Positions 6,906 to 16,785 of a stretch of DNA of 64,000 nt are shown in pieces; position 1 is the stretch's first letter, and every line of letters starts with the position of its first letter. The DNA comes from Geodermatophilus sabuli (lineage in GTDB: Bacteria; Actinomycetota; Actinomycetes; Mycobacteriales; Geodermatophilaceae), in assembly GCF_010686765.1 (NCBI RefSeq), contig NZ_JAAGWF010000015.1, forward strand, positions 62,001-126,000. The letters run 5' to 3'. The notes under the pieces were generated by a model. It was given only the letters and a program-made list of their open reading frames with translations. It was not told where the DNA came from and searched no databases. The translations under genes and the position numbers were made by a program.

Positions 6906-9740
6906 GTGCTGTCCGCGTTCCCGTTGCCGGGCCCCGACGTCGTCGGCGACCCGCACCGCATCGCCGCCGCGCGCCGGCTGCTGGTCGAGGTGCCGGGGCC
7001 TGCGGCGTTCGACCGGCTCTCCGGCCTGGCCGCCCGGCTGCTGGGCACCGGCCACGCCAAGGTGACCCTCTTCACCGACCAGGACACGGTCGTCGGCGGG
7101 TACGGGCTGCCGCCGGGTGTCGTCGGCGGGCCGGCGCTGCTCACCGGGGCGCTGTCGGCCGTCACCGTCCGGCAGGGCAGCGCCCTGGTGGTCCAAGACG
7201 CCGCCGCGCAGCCGCACCTCGCCCACCTCCCGGCGGTCACGTCCGGGCAGGTGGCGGCCTATCTCGGGGCGCCGCTGGTGGCGGCGTCCGGGCACGTCGT
7301 CGGCGTCCTCGCCGTCTACGACCCCCGACCCCGCCCCTGGTCGGACGACGACGCCGCGCTGCTGGAACAGCTGGCCGCCTCCGTCATCGCCGAGCTCGAG
7401 CTGTCGGCCGCCCGCTCGGCGATCGGGGTCTCCCTCGCCCGGCTGGACGTGGCCCTCGAGGCCGCGTCGATCGGCATCTGGGAGCGCGACCTCCGCACCG
7501 GTGTCGTGCACTGGGACGAGCGCTGCGCGGCGATCTTCGGCATCGAGGGTGCGGTCGAGACCACGTCGGTCCAGGACCTGATGTCCGAGCGCATCCACCC
7601 CGACGACCGCGACGCCGTCACCGAGGCCATGCGGTCGGCGCTCTCGGGCACGGGGGAGTTCCTCGTCGAGGCCCGGGTGCTGCGCGTCGACGGCACGGTG
7701 CGCTGGACGGTGTCCCGCGGCCGCGTCGTCACCGACTCCGCCGGCAGCCCGAGGCGCGTGCTGGGCACCGCCGTCGACGTCACCGCCGCCCGTGAGCAGG
7801 CCGAGCGCCGCATGTCGGCGGTGCAGCGCGCAGCGGCGATCGCCGAGGTCGCGGCGCAGCTGGCCAACGCGACCCGCATCACCCAGCTCGCCGAGATCGC
7901 GCTGCGCGGCGCCGCGGTGCTCGGCGCGGAGTCGATCGGTCTGGCCGTGTTCGACCCCGGCGGTGGCCCGCTGCGGCTGCACCTCACCCGGCGGATCGTC
8001 GACGCGGTGGCCAGCGAGGCCGACGTCCAGTTGCCGCCCGAGGGGATCCCGCTCGAGCAGGACGACGAGCTGCCCACCCAGTACGTCGCCCGGCACGGGG
8101 AACGGCTGCTGTTCGCCGACGCGGCCGCGGCCGAGGCCCGCTTCCCCCGGATGGCCGAGATCAACGCGGTGCTGGGCACCCGGGCCGTCGCCGCGCTGCC
8201 GCTGCGGGTGGAGGGCCGGCCGCTCGGCAGCTTCATCGTCGTCTGGGCCACCGACCACGCGTTCACCGAGAGCGACGTCGAACTGCTGGAGGGGCTGACC
8301 GCGCAGATCGCCCTGACCGCGTCCCGGCTGCAGGCGGACCTGGTCCGCGCCGACGCCGTCGCGGCCATGACCGAGGCGAACGGCCGGCTGCAGCTCCTGG
8401 CCGACGCCGGGCGGGTGCTGTCGGGCAGCCTGGACATCGCCCAGCAGGTCGGACAGCTGGCCGACCTCGTCGTCCCCACCCTCGCGGACTGGTGCTGGCT
8501 GGTGGTGACCGACGAGCAGGGCCGGTTGCACGAGCTGGCGTCCGCACACCGCGACCCGGGGCTGCGCGCCGAGCTCGAGCTGTACGTGCACTCGATGGTC
8601 GCGGTGATGACCGAGCACGCCGCCGCCCAGGTGGTCACCCGCACCGGCCGGCCCCTGGTGCTCCCGGAGATCGACCGCGAGCGGGTCGAGCGGGCTCTCC
8701 CGGAGGACGCCACCCGCCAGCTGCTGGCCCGGCTGGGGCTGGCCTCGGGCACGATCGTGCCGCTGGTCGCGCGGGGGCAGACCCTGGGTGCCCTGGGCCT
8801 GTTCAACGCCGCGGACCGCGGCTCGCACACCCAGGCCGAGATCGACACGGCGCTGGAGGTCGGCCGGCGGGCGGGGCTGGCGCTGCACCACGCGCGGCTC
8901 TACGGGCAGCAGCGGGCGTTGGCCGACGCGCTCCAGCACAGCATGCTCACCGCGCCGCCCGAGCCCGACCACTGCGAGATCGTCGTCCGCTACGTCCCGG
9001 CGGCGGCCGGCGCCGAGATCGGCGGCGACTGGTACGACGCGTTCCTGGAGGCCGGTGGCGCGACGGTGCTGGCCATCGGCGACGTCGTCGGCCACGACAG
9101 CCGGGCCGCGGCGGCGATGGGGCAGGTCCGCGGGCTGCTGCGGGGCATCAGCTACTCCAGCGGTGCGCCGCCGGCGGAGGTGCTCACCCAGCTGGACCGC
9201 GCGATCCGCGGGCTCGCCCTGGACACCATGGCCACCGCGCTGGTCGCCCGGATCGAGCAGGACGACGCGGACCTGCGGCTGGACCAGGCCCGCCTGCGGT
9301 GGTCCAGTGCCGGCCACCCGCCGCCGATCGTCGTCGCCCCGGACGGCGTGGTCACCGTGCTGGAGCCGCTGCCCGCCGACCTGCTGCTCGGGGTGCAGCC
9401 CTCGACGGCACGCACCGACCGGGTGGTCGTCCTGCCTGCGGGCAGCACCCTGTTCCTCTACACGGACGGGCTGGTCGAGCGGCGCGACCGCGACCTCGAC
9501 ACCGGTACGGCCCAGCTCGCCGCGGTGCTGGGGGAGTCCGCCGGGCTGACCCTCGACGAGCTCTGCGACCGGGTGCTCGAGCAGCTGTTCCTGCCCGACG
9601 CCGAGGACGACGTCGCGCTGCTCGCCGTCCGGCTGTCCGCCCACTCGGAGCCGCGCCCGGCCGAGGCCGGGTCGCAGCTGGTCCCGCCGGGGATCGAGCC
9701 GGCGCCGCCGGTGCAGCCGGTGGCCGGCACCGACCGCTGA
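6906..9740 (+). CDS. Multi-sensor PP2C (SpoIIE/RsbU-type) phosphatase: GAF-PAS-GAF-GAF-SpoIIE
   Basis: 944 residues from GTG 6906 with GGAGG upstream. Approximate domains: GAF 20-165, PAS/PAC 185-300 (IGIWERDLRTGVVHWDERCA and TVRWTVSRGRVVTDSAG), GAF 315-475, GAF 500-670, and SpoIIE phosphatase 690-910. The metal-binding aspartates of the phosphatase are visible in AEIGGDWYDAF, AIGDVVGHD and the C-terminal ALVARIEQDD and DAEDDVALLAV. Such proteins dephosphorylate STAS-domain anti-anti-sigma factors in partner-switching stress pathways; candidate STAS partners lie at 22.8-23.4 kb. No membrane segment is visible, so it should be a cytoplasmic sensor of redox, light or ligands. It ends four bases before the convergent enoyl-reductase-like gene. 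Confidence 0.9.
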   Translation: MLSAFPLPGPDVVGDPHRIAAARRLLVEVPGPAAFDRLSGLAARLLGTGHAKVTLFTDQDTVVGGYGLPPGVVGGPALLTGALSAVTVRQGSALVVQDAAAQPHLAHLPAVTSGQVAAYLGAPLVAASGHVVGVLAVYDPRPRPWSDDDAALLEQLAASVIAELELSAARSAIGVSLARLDVALEAASIGIWERDLRTGVVHWDERCAAIFGIEGAVETTSVQDLMSERIHPDDRDAVTEAMRSALSGTGEFLVEARVLRVDGTVRWTVSRGRVVTDSAGSPRRVLGTAVDVTAAREQAERRMSAVQRAAAIAEVAAQLANATRITQLAEIALRGAAVLGAESIGLAVFDPGGGPLRLHLTRRIVDAVASEADVQLPPEGIPLEQDDELPTQYVARHGERLLFADAAAAEARFPRMAEINAVLGTRAVAALPLRVEGRPLGSFIVVWATDHAFTESDVELLEGLTAQIALTASRLQADLVRADAVAAMTEANGRLQLLADAGRVLSGSLDIAQQVGQLADLVVPTLADWCWLVVTDEQGRLHELASAHRDPGLRAELELYVHSMVAVMTEHAAAQVVTRTGRPLVLPEIDRERVERALPEDATRQLLARLGLASGTIVPLVARGQTLGALGLFNAADRGSHTQAEIDTALEVGRRAGLALHHARLYGQQRALADALQHSMLTAPPEPDHCEIVVRYVPAAAGAEIGGDWYDAFLEAGGATVLAIGDVVGHDSRAAAAMGQVRGLLRGISYSSGAPPAEVLTQLDRAIRGLALDTMATALVARIEQDDADLRLDQARLRWSSAGHPPPIVVAPDGVVTVLEPLPADLLLGVQPSTARTDRVVVLPAGSTLFLYTDGLVERRDRDLDTGTAQLAAVLGESAGLTLDELCDRVLEQLFLPDAEDDVALLAVRLSAHSEPRPAEAGSQLVPPGIEPAPPVQPVAGTDR

Positions 9741-9744
9741 GCTC

Positions 9745-10971
9745 TCAGCCGGGGGTCACCTCGTAGCGGTGCCCGGCGGCGCGCAGCCGCTGCACCAGCA
9801 CGTCGCCGAGTGCCGTCGCGGGGGTCAGCGAGCCGGCGCGGGCGGGCAGCCGCTCGCCGTCCAGCGCGAGGGCCAGTGCCGTCTCGCCCAGCATGACCGC
9901 GGTCGCGGCGTAACCCGGATCGCCCTGACCGGCCGCGGTGGCGCGGTAGTCGCGGCCGTCCTCCGTCGTCGCGTGCACGTCCATGCGGAACCATCCGTCG
10001 CGGCGGACGGACTCGCTCGGACCGGTGCCCGGGGCCGGCAGGACCCGGTCGAGCAGCGCGCGCGTGGGCGGCAGGCCCATGGCCGCCAGCGCCGCGGCCA
10101 GCCCGCCGGTGACGGCCGCCGCGGTGGCCGCGCCCAGCGGTCCGCGCCCGCAGCCGAGCGTCTCGCCGTAGCTCATCGACCGGCCGTACCCCCAGCCCTG
10201 CAGGGCGTTGCTGCGCCGCACGATCCGGGTGTTGAACGGCGCCATCACGAACGGGGCGGTCCACCGGCCGTCCGGGGTGCGCGCGGGCGGACCGGCGTCC
10301 CGCGGCTGCCGGACCGCCGGCTCGGCGTCCCTGTCCGGGCTGAGCGCGTAGGGGTCGGCCGTCAGCCGGCGGGCGGCCGGGTCGCTGCGCACGGCCGCGA
10401 TCTGCGCGCGGAGCGAGTCGATCGTGCCCCCGCTGAACCCGCCGCGGAGGGCGGCGACGAGACGGACCTCGCGCAGCCCGCCGGCACCCTCGGCCGCCGC
10501 CCGGTCCGCGAGCAGCAGCGTGCTGAGGTCGGACGGGACCGAGTCGTAGCCGCAGGCGTGCACGATCCGCGCCCCGGTGTCGCGGGCCACGGCGTCGGTG
10601 CGGTCGATCGCCGCCCGGACGAAGAGGACCTCGCCGGTGAGGTCGGCGTAGTGCGTGCCGGCCCGCGCGCAGGCCTCGACGACCGGGAGGCCGTGGCGGA
10701 GGTAGGGGCCGACCGTGGTGGCCAGCGCCCGGGTCGCGCCGGCCAGCGCGGCCAGCGACGCCGGGTCGGTGGAGTCGGCGACGAGGACGTCCCACTCCCG
10801 GCCGGCGGGCGGCAGGCCGGCCCGCACCTGCTCGAGCCGGTCGCGGTCGCGGCCGGCGAGCGCGATCCGCGTGCCGGCCGGTGCGTGCCGCGCCAGGTGG
10901 CCGGCGAGCAGCCGGCCGACGAAGCCGGTGGCGCCGAAGACGATGAGGTCGTACCGGCGGGTGTCGGGCAC
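9745..10971 (-). CDS. Saccharopine-dehydrogenase-like protein (trans-acting enoyl reductase family)
   Basis: 408 residues from GTG 10971. The N terminus is a Rossmann fold: DLIVFGATGFVGRLLAGHLA with the GATGFVG nucleotide-binding loop, followed by a TTVGPYLRHGLPVVEACARA segment and HYADLTGEV. The length and order match the mycobacterial family that includes the trans-acting enoyl reductase Rv2953, which reduces polyketide intermediates of phenolic lipids, and related saccharopine-dehydrogenase-like proteins. In an organism without those lipids the substrate is open. An upstream frame without stops exists but is anti-sense to other sequence and not homologous. Confidence 0.85.
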   Translation of the reverse strand: MPDTRRYDLIVFGATGFVGRLLAGHLARHAPAGTRIALAGRDRDRLEQVRAGLPPAGREWDVLVADSTDPASLAALAGATRALATTVGPYLRHGLPVVEACARAGTHYADLTGEVLFVRAAIDRTDAVARDTGARIVHACGYDSVPSDLSTLLLADRAAAEGAGGLREVRLVAALRGGFSGGTIDSLRAQIAAVRSDPAARRLTADPYALSPDRDAEPAVRQPRDAGPPARTPDGRWTAPFVMAPFNTRIVRRSNALQGWGYGRSMSYGETLGCGRGPLGAATAAAVTGGLAAALAAMGLPPTRALLDRVLPAPGTGPSESVRRDGWFRMDVHATTEDGRDYRATAAGQGDPGYAATAVMLGETALALALDGERLPARAGSLTPATALGDVLVQRLRAAGHRYEVTPG

Positions 10972-11012
10972 CGGGCCATCCTCGCCCGGACCGTGCGCCC
11001 CCCGCGCGGCGG

Positions 11013-11726
11013 TCAGGCCCGGCGGCGCCACCGCGTTCCCCGGCTGCCGCGCACCCGGCCCAGCCGGCTGCGGGCGCGCTGGGGCAGGTCGACGGCGACC
11101 GGTGCCTCCCACCCGCGCCAGACCGACAGCACCCGCAGGGCGGCGACCAGGCCGATGACCAGGGCGGCCACCGGGATCGGGTCCACGCCGAGCGGGCCCG
11201 CGAGGACCGTGAGGGCGGTGGCGCCGATCAGTGCTGCGACGGCGTTGTAGGGCCCGGGCTGGACGATGTCGGCCCGCTGGGCGAGCAGCACGTCGCGGAT
11301 CACCGCGCCGCCGACGGCGGTGAGCGTGCCGATGAAGACGACCGACGCGCTCGGCAGGGCGGCCAGCTGCGCCTTCTGTGCGCCGATGACGGTGAACAAC
11401 CCCAGGGTCAGCGCGTCGAGGACGACGAGCAGCCCGGTCAGCCGGGACAGCCACCCGGAGAAGAAGAAGGTGACCCCCGCGGTGATGGCGACCGCGGGCA
11501 GGTAGGCGGGATTGGTGAGCGCGACCGGTGGGCCCTGCGCCAGCAGGACGTCGCGGATCAGCCCGCCGCCGAGGCCTCCGCTGACCGCCAGCAGCAGGAC
11601 GCCGGACACCGCGAAGCCCTCCCGGGCGGCGAGCAGGCCCCCGGTGAGTGCGCCCACGACGATGGCCGCGAGGTCGACCGGCGCCGGCACGCGCAGCGTC
11701 TCGGCCACCGCCGCGAGGAGTTCCAC
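11013..11726 (-). CDS. TRIC / UPF0126 family membrane protein
   Basis: 237 residues with about seven hydrophobic segments and the internal duplication typical of the UPF0126 (TRIC-like cation channel) family: [21 protein letters not shown] in the first half and [19 protein letters not shown] in the second. Prokaryotic TRIC proteins form trimeric potassium-permeable channels; a glycine-transporter function has also been suggested for relatives. The last 25 residues are Arg-rich and cytoplasmic. It lies 41 bp upstream of the enoyl-reductase-like gene on the same strand and may be co-transcribed with it. Confidence 0.88.
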   Translation of the reverse strand: MELLAAVAETLRVPAPVDLAAIVVGALTGGLLAAREGFAVSGVLLLAVSGGLGGGLIRDVLLAQGPPVALTNPAYLPAVAITAGVTFFFSGWLSRLTGLLVVLDALTLGLFTVIGAQKAQLAALPSASVVFIGTLTAVGGAVIRDVLLAQRADIVQPGPYNAVAALIGATALTVLAGPLGVDPIPVAALVIGLVAALRVLSVWRGWEAPVAVDLPQRARSRLGRVRGSRGTRWRRRA

Positions 11727-11770
11727 GGCCGCGCATTCTCCCCTGGGCGCCGGGACGTCGTCCTCGCTGG

Positions 11771-12063
11771 CTTGCCGTCGACGGTCCGCTGAGCGGGCGC
11801 ACGGTGGCGGTCAAGGACGACGTCGCGGTGGTCGGCGTCCCGATGATGAACGGCTCGGCCACGGTCGAGGGCTTCGTCCCCGCCCGGGACGCGACCGTGG
11901 TCACCCGGCTGCTGGCGCCCGAGGTGCGCCGGCAGTACGACGCCGCCCTGGGTCTGCCGGTCGGGACGATGCTGGTCGGGCGCCGCTCCGAGGACACCAC
12001 CTGCCTCCGGGTCGCCCACGCCTTCGAGGAGCTCTCCGGCGGTTTCCCGCGCCCCGCCGGCCC
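11771..12063 (+). pseudogene. Amidase remnant with the catalytic middle deleted
   Basis: Between 11771 and about 12063 one open frame joins two separated pieces of an amidase-signature enzyme. The first piece, [20 protein letters not shown] followed by a [15 protein letters not shown] segment, is the N-terminal region with the catalytic lysine. The second, [20 protein letters not shown] and then RVAHAFEEL, is the C-terminal end. The glycine/serine-rich middle with the Ser-cisSer-Lys triad is missing (a normal enzyme has about 450 residues), and there is no start codon with a ribosome-binding site. The frame runs on without a stop into the ABC binding-protein gene, but a hairpin at 12075 separates them. 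Confidence 0.75.
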
Positions 12064-12074
12064 GCTGACCTCCC

Positions 12075-12116
12075 GGCACGTCCGCGGTCCGCACGGTGGG
12101 GATCCGCGGACGTGCC
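12075..12116. terminator. Strong perfect hairpin after the amidase remnant
   Basis: Arms GGCACGTCCGCGG (12075-12087) and CCGCGGACGTGCC (12104-12116) are perfectly complementary over 13 bp with a 16-nt loop. No T-run follows, as is usual in such GC-rich genomes. It sits immediately downstream of the C-terminal remnant of the amidase, so it is probably the old terminator of that gene; it also insulates the peptide transporter operon. Confidence 0.65.
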
Positions 12117-12241
12117 CGGTCGCGGGCTGCGTTACCGGCCGGTCTCGAAGCGGCAACGATCACCGTCCCGACCTGCGGGGAACGGGCGACCGGGCCAGGG
12201 TCGGGTGCAGGACGCAACAGCCGAGCCCGCCGGAGGTCCCC

Positions 12242-13774
12242 GTGCGCAGAACCCGACTCCTGCCCCTGGCCGCGGCGGCGGCCCTCCTGCTCACCGCCTG
12301 TGGCGGCGGCGGCGAGAGCGTCGACACCGGTGGCGGCGGGGGCGGCGGGGGCGAGGGCGGGACCCTGGTCGCGGCCGTCGCGGCCCAGCCCGACCAGTTC
12401 GATCCGCACGTGACGACGGCCTACCCGAGCTTCCAGGTGCTCGAGAACGTCTACGACACCCTGGTCGTCCCCAGCGCCGAGGACCTCACCTTCGAGCCCA
12501 GCCTGGCGACCGAGTGGGAGACCAGCGAGGACGCCCTGACCTGGACGTTCACCCTCCGCGAGGACGTCACCTTCCACGACGGCAGCGAGTTCGACTCCGC
12601 CGACGTCGTGTACTCCTACAACCGGATCATCGACGAGGAGCTGTCCAACTCCTTCCGGTTCGCCAACGTGGAGTCGGTGGCGGCCGACGGCCCGCAGACG
12701 GTCGTCATCACGCTCAGCCAGCCGACGCCGAACCTGCTCGAGCGCATCGGCTCCTTCAAGGGCATGGCGATCCTGCCGGAGAACGCCGCCGAGGACATCG
12801 ACCTCACCACCGAGGCCAACGGCACCGGGCCCTTCCAGCTGGAGAGCTCGGACTCCAGCAGCACCGTCCTCACCGCCTTCGAGGACTACTGGGGTGGGGC
12901 GCCGAGCGTCGGCGGGGTCGAGTTCCGCTACATCACCGAGCCGGCCGCGGCCCTGACCGCGCTGCAGAACGGCGAGGTGCAGTGGACCGACAACGTCCCG
13001 CCGCAGCAGATCGAGTCGCTGGAGGGGGACGACTCGGTCGAGCTCCAGACCACCCCGAGCGTGGACTACTGGTACATGTCCATGAACTACGCGCGGGCGC
13101 CGTTCGACAACCGGGACGTGCGGCGGGCCATCTCCTTCGCCATCGACCGCGAGGCGGTGGCCGAGGCGGCGTGGTTCGGTGCGGCGCAGGCCAACCAGAC
13201 CGCGATCCCCGAGGACAGCTTCTTCTACCACGACTACGCGCCGTTCCAGCCCGACCCGGACCAGGCCCGTCAGCTGCTGCAGCAGGCCGGCGTCCAGACA
13301 CCACTGACCATGGGCCTGATGGTCACCGACGAGTTCCCCGAGACGGTCACGGCCGCCCAGGTGATCGCCAGCCAGCTGGAGCCGATCGGGATCGACGTCG
13401 AGATCGAGACCCTGGACTTCGCCACGTGGCTGGACCGGCAGGGCCAGGGTGACTACGACGCCTTCTACCTCGGCTGGCTCGGCAACCTCGACCCCGCGGC
13501 CTACTACCAGGAGCAGCACCAGACCGGCGGGCCGAACAACTACCAGGGCTACAGCAACCCGCAGGTCGACCAGCTGCTCCAGCAGGGCGCCACGGAGACC
13601 GACGACGCCGCCCGCAAGGCCGCCTACGACCAGGCGGCGGAGATCATCGTGGACGACGTCTCCTACCTGTACCTGTACAACCCGGACGTCGTGCAGGCCT
13701 GGGCGCCCGGGCTGTCGGGCTACCAGATCCGCGCGGACAAGGCGATCAACTTCGAGTCGGTGGAGCTGCCCTGA
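12242..13774 (+). CDS. ABC transporter substrate-binding lipoprotein (peptide/nickel family 5)
   Basis: 510 residues from GTG 12242 with GGAGG just upstream. The N terminus is a lipoprotein signal peptide: two arginines, a hydrophobic run and the lipobox LLTAC with lipidated Cys20, followed by a Gly-rich linker. The mature part is an SBP_bac_5 (DppA/OppA) protein: [59 protein letters not shown] and [20 protein letters not shown] are typical. It would capture oligopeptides or similar ligands outside the membrane. It is the first gene of a five-gene importer operon; the ligand cannot be deduced from the sequence. Confidence 0.95.
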   Translation: MRRTRLLPLAAAAALLLTACGGGGESVDTGGGGGGGGEGGTLVAAVAAQPDQFDPHVTTAYPSFQVLENVYDTLVVPSAEDLTFEPSLATEWETSEDALTWTFTLREDVTFHDGSEFDSADVVYSYNRIIDEELSNSFRFANVESVAADGPQTVVITLSQPTPNLLERIGSFKGMAILPENAAEDIDLTTEANGTGPFQLESSDSSSTVLTAFEDYWGGAPSVGGVEFRYITEPAAALTALQNGEVQWTDNVPPQQIESLEGDDSVELQTTPSVDYWYMSMNYARAPFDNRDVRRAISFAIDREAVAEAAWFGAAQANQTAIPEDSFFYHDYAPFQPDPDQARQLLQQAGVQTPLTMGLMVTDEFPETVTAAQVIASQLEPIGIDVEIETLDFATWLDRQGQGDYDAFYLGWLGNLDPAAYYQEQHQTGGPNNYQGYSNPQVDQLLQQGATETDDAARKAAYDQAAEIIVDDVSYLYLYNPDVVQAWAPGLSGYQIRADKAINFESVELP

Positions 13775-14712
13775 GCGGCTACCTCCTCCGCCGGGTCGGC
13801 CAGTCGCTCGTCGTCCTGGCGGGGGTGAGCGTGATCGTCTTCGCCCTGGTCCAGCTGGTCCCGGGCGACCCGATCCGGCTGGCCCTGGGCACCCGGTTCG
13901 ACCAGGAGACCTACGACGCGCTCCTCGCGCGGTCCGGCCTGGACCAGCCACTGGTCCAGCAGTACTTCTCGTGGGCCGGCCGGGCCCTCACCGGGGACCT
14001 CGGGGTCAGCTTCCGCAGCGGTGAGACGGTGACCTCGCAGATCGCCGAGCGGCTGCCGGCCACGCTGACGCTGGCGGTCGCCTCGATCCTGGTGGCCCTG
14101 GTGATCGCCATCCCCCTGGGCACGCTGTCGGCGCTGCGGCCCCGCTCCGTCGTGGACCGCGTCGCCACCGTGCTGAGCCAGATCGGCATCTCGGTGCCGG
14201 AGTTCTGGATGGCGATCGTGCTGATCCTGGTCTTCGCCGGGACGCTGGGCTGGCTGCCCTCGGGCGGGTACGTCCCGCTCACGGACGACCCGGTCGGCTG
14301 GCTGCGGCGGCTGGTCATGCCCGCGGTCGTCACGGGGGTGGTGTCGGGCTCGGTCATCACCCGCTTCGTCCGGTCCAGCGTCCTCGAAGCCCTCGGCGCC
14401 GACCACGTGCGGACGGCGCAGGCGAAGGGGCTCACCAGCCGGCAGGTCTTCACCTGGCACGTCCTCCGCAACGCGTTGCTGCCGCTGGTCACCATCACCG
14501 GCGTGCAGTTGGCCTACCTGCTCTCCGGCGTCGTCGTGGTGGAGATCGTGTTCTCCTGGCCGGGACTCGGGCAGTTGGCGCTGCAGGCGGTCCAGGCCCG
14601 CGACTACCCGGTGCTGCAGGGGGCGATCCTGCTGTTCGCCGTCGTCTTCCTGGTCATCAACCTGGTGGTGGACCTGCTCTACACCGCCATCGACCCACGG
14701 ATCCGCCGATGA
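13771..14712 (+). CDS. ABC transporter permease (DppB/OppB type), CTG start
   Basis: Permease of the binding-protein-dependent type with about six membrane helices; [20 protein letters not shown] followed by VPGDP is the conserved N terminus of DppB proteins, and the EAA loop appears as [20 protein letters not shown]. Homology begins upstream of the first conventional start (GTG 13825), which would remove half of helix 1. In frame, the only plausible initiator is CTG at 13771, overlapping the TGA of the preceding gene (CTGA) and giving 313 residues, the standard length. I infer translationally coupled initiation at CTG; automatic annotation would probably use 13825. Confidence 0.88.
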   Translation: MSGYLLRRVGQSLVVLAGVSVIVFALVQLVPGDPIRLALGTRFDQETYDALLARSGLDQPLVQQYFSWAGRALTGDLGVSFRSGETVTSQIAERLPATLTLAVASILVALVIAIPLGTLSALRPRSVVDRVATVLSQIGISVPEFWMAIVLILVFAGTLGWLPSGGYVPLTDDPVGWLRRLVMPAVVTGVVSGSVITRFVRSSVLEALGADHVRTAQAKGLTSRQVFTWHVLRNALLPLVTITGVQLAYLLSGVVVVEIVFSWPGLGQLALQAVQARDYPVLQGAILLFAVVFLVINLVVDLLYTAIDPRIRR

Positions 14713-14734
14713 CCCACAGCCGGGTGCCGCTGCG

Positions 14735-15676
14735 ATGACCGGCGCGCCCCTCCCCGAGCCGGCGCCGTCCCCGACGGCGACGGACGCCGGCGTCCCCTCG
14801 ACGCAGCGCGCGGCCCGCCCCCGCTGGCGCGAGACGCTGGGCCTGCTGGCCCGCAACCCCACCGCCGCGGCGGCCGGGCTCGTCCTGCTGGCGATCGTGC
14901 TGATCGCCGTCTTCGACGAGACCCTCGCGCCCAGCGGCCCCAACGAGATCTCGGTCGAGGACCGGCTGCAGGCACCGAGCCTGGCGCACCCCTTCGGCAC
15001 CGACGACCTCGGCCGGGACATCCTCAGCCGGGTCGTCCTCGGGGCGGGGGTCTCGCTGCGGGTCGGCTTCCTCGCGGTCGCGTTCGCGCTGGTCGTCGGC
15101 AGCCTCATCGGTCTGCTGGCCGGCTTCTACGGCCGGTGGGTGGACGACGTCCTCATGCGGTTCATGGACGTCCTGTTCGCCTTCCCCGCGGTGCTGCTGG
15201 CCATCGCGGTGCTCGCCGTGCGGGGCCCCGGCGCCGGGAACACGGCGCTGGCGATCGGCGTCGTGTACGTCCCGGTCTTCGCCCGGGTGACCCGCGCGAG
15301 CGTGCTGGGCGTCCGGGAGGAGGTGTACGTGCGGGCCTCGCGGTCGGTCGGCGCCTCGGACTTCCGGCTGCTCACCCGGCACGTGCTGCCCAACGCCGCA
15401 CCGCCGATCATCGTGCAGACCTCGATCAGCCTGGCGTTCGCCGTCCTGGCCGAGGCCGCGCTGTCGTTCCTCGGTCTGGGCACCCAGCCGCCCAACCCCT
15501 CGTGGGGGCTGATGCTCGCCGAGGGGCGCGGGTTCATCGACATCGCCTGGTGGCTGGCCTTCTTCCCCGGCATCGCCATCTTCCTCACGGTGCTGTGCTT
15601 CAACCTGCTCGGTGACGGCCTCCGCGACGTCCTCGACCCGCGGCAGCGCACGCTGATGGCCGGAGGCGGCCGGTGA
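14735..15676 (+). CDS. ABC transporter permease (DppC/OppC type)
   Basis: 313 residues. A 35-residue cytoplasmic N terminus is followed by a first membrane helix (TAAAAGLVLLAIVLIAVF), the family segment LAHPFGTDDLGRDILSRVVL, and a permease domain with the EAA-type loop YVRASRSVGASDFRLLTRHV LPN (given in two parts). This is the second membrane subunit of the peptide importer, pairing with the CTG-start permease. It starts 22 bp after the first permease and its stop codon overlaps the GTG of the next gene. Confidence 0.93.
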   Translation: MTGAPLPEPAPSPTATDAGVPSTQRAARPRWRETLGLLARNPTAAAAGLVLLAIVLIAVFDETLAPSGPNEISVEDRLQAPSLAHPFGTDDLGRDILSRVVLGAGVSLRVGFLAVAFALVVGSLIGLLAGFYGRWVDDVLMRFMDVLFAFPAVLLAIAVLAVRGPGAGNTALAIGVVYVPVFARVTRASVLGVREEVYVRASRSVGASDFRLLTRHVLPNAAPPIIVQTSISLAFAVLAEAALSFLGLGTQPPNPSWGLMLAEGRGFIDIAWWLAFFPGIAIFLTVLCFNLLGDGLRDVLDPRQRTLMAGGGR

Positions 15677-16785
15677 GCGGGCCGGCGTCCTCGGGGACCG
15701 GGCCGGTGCCCTCGGGGACCGGGCCGGTGCTGGAGGTCGAGGACCTGCAGGTCGACCTGCGCACTCCCCGGGGGACGGCCCACGTGGTCAACGGGCTGAG
15801 CTACACCGTGGGGCACGGTGAGACGGTCGCCGTGGTGGGGGAGTCGGGCAGCGGCAAGAGCGTGTCGGTGCTCGCGCTGCTGGGGCTGCTGCCGGCGCGG
15901 GTCGCCACGGTCACGGGACGGGCCCTCCTGCACGGCGAGGACCTGCTCACCATGTCGCCCGAGCGGCTGCGGCAGGTGCGCGGCCCGGGCGCCGGGATGG
16001 TCTTCCAGGATCCGATGACCTCGCTCAACCCGGTGCTGACGGTCGGCCGGCAGCTGGTCGAGGGTATCCGGGCGCACGGTGAGGTCTCGAAGGCCGACGC
16101 GCGGAGGCGGGCGGTGGAACTGCTCGGCGAGGTCGGGTTGCCCGATCCCGGCCGGGCGGTCGACCGGTACCCGCACGAGCTGTCCGGCGGCATGCGGCAG
16201 CGGGTCATGATCGCCATCGCGCTGTCCAACTCGCCGGGACTGCTCATCGCCGACGAGGCGACGACCGCGCTCGACGTCACCGTGCAGGCGCAGATCATCG
16301 ACCTGGTGGAGAAGCTGCAGGCCGAGCGCGGCACCGGCGTCGTGTGGATCACCCACGACCTCGGCGTCGTCGCGGGCATCGCCGACCGGGTGCTGGTCAT
16401 GTACGGCGGGCGGTGCGTCGAGGACGGCACGGTGGACGACGTCCTGGAGCGCCCCGTGCACCCCTACACCCGCGGCCTGCTGGGCGCGCTGCCCGACCTG
16501 GCCGCGCCGGCCGGTCCGGACGGCGTCGTGCCCGACCTGGCCACGGTGCCCGGCGTCCCCCCGGCGCCGACCGACCTGCCGCCGGGCTGCGTGTTCTGGC
16601 CGCGCTGCCCGGTCCGCTCGGACCCGCGCTGCGAGACCGAGCAGCCGCCGCTGGTCCAGGTCGGCGGCGGCCCGGGGGCCCTGCCGCACCGCGCCGCGAC
16701 GTGGTGCGAGGACCGGACTCCCGGCGCCGCAAGTGCGGTCGACCGGACCTTCGGCGCCGCAAGTCCAGGGGAGGGTGGGTCGTGA
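15673..16785 (+). CDS. ABC transporter ATPase (DppD/OppD type) with a repeat-derived C-terminal tail
   Basis: 370 residues from GTG 15673, overlapping the preceding gene by 4 nt. Walker A is GESGSGKS, the signature is LSGGMRQR, Walker B is [13 protein letters not shown] and the switch His is in WITHDLGVV. The C-terminal oligopeptide/dipeptide transporter region has the cysteine cluster [19 protein letters not shown] that in related proteins binds an iron-sulfur cluster. Two oddities: residues 6-17 are encoded by a short tandem duplication ([14 protein letters not shown]), and the last 25 residues are encoded by two copies of a dispersed palindromic repeat, giving DRTPGAAS and DRTFGAAS. The tail is therefore unlikely to be functionally constrained. 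Confidence 0.94.
   Translation: MSGPASSGTGPVPSGTGPVLEVEDLQVDLRTPRGTAHVVNGLSYTVGHGETVAVVGESGSGKSVSVLALLGLLPARVATVTGRALLHGEDLLTMSPERLRQVRGPGAGMVFQDPMTSLNPVLTVGRQLVEGIRAHGEVSKADARRRAVELLGEVGLPDPGRAVDRYPHELSGGMRQRVMIAIALSNSPGLLIADEATTALDVTVQAQIIDLVEKLQAERGTGVVWITHDLGVVAGIADRVLVMYGGRCVEDGTVDDVLERPVHPYTRGLLGALPDLAAPAGPDGVVPDLATVPGVPPAPTDLPPGCVFWPRCPVRSDPRCETEQPPLVQVGGGPGALPHRAATWCEDRTPGAASAVDRTFGAASPGEGGS
16715..16766. repeat. Two palindromic repeat copies inside the 3' coding end of the ATPase gene
   Basis: Copies at 16715-16736 and 16745-16766, each of form GGAC-TYC-GGCGCC-GCAAGTSC, 30 bp apart. They are close relatives of the perfect palindromes at 28517 and 28605 (GGACTTTC-GGCGCC-GAAAGTCC). 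Here they are translated as the C-terminal tail of the DppD-like ATPase. Confidence 0.7.

Noticed and set aside
6366-9644. A 1092-residue frame on the minus strand
   Set aside because: Antisense shadow of the GAF-PAS-SpoIIE gene, whose plus-strand frame has clear domains.
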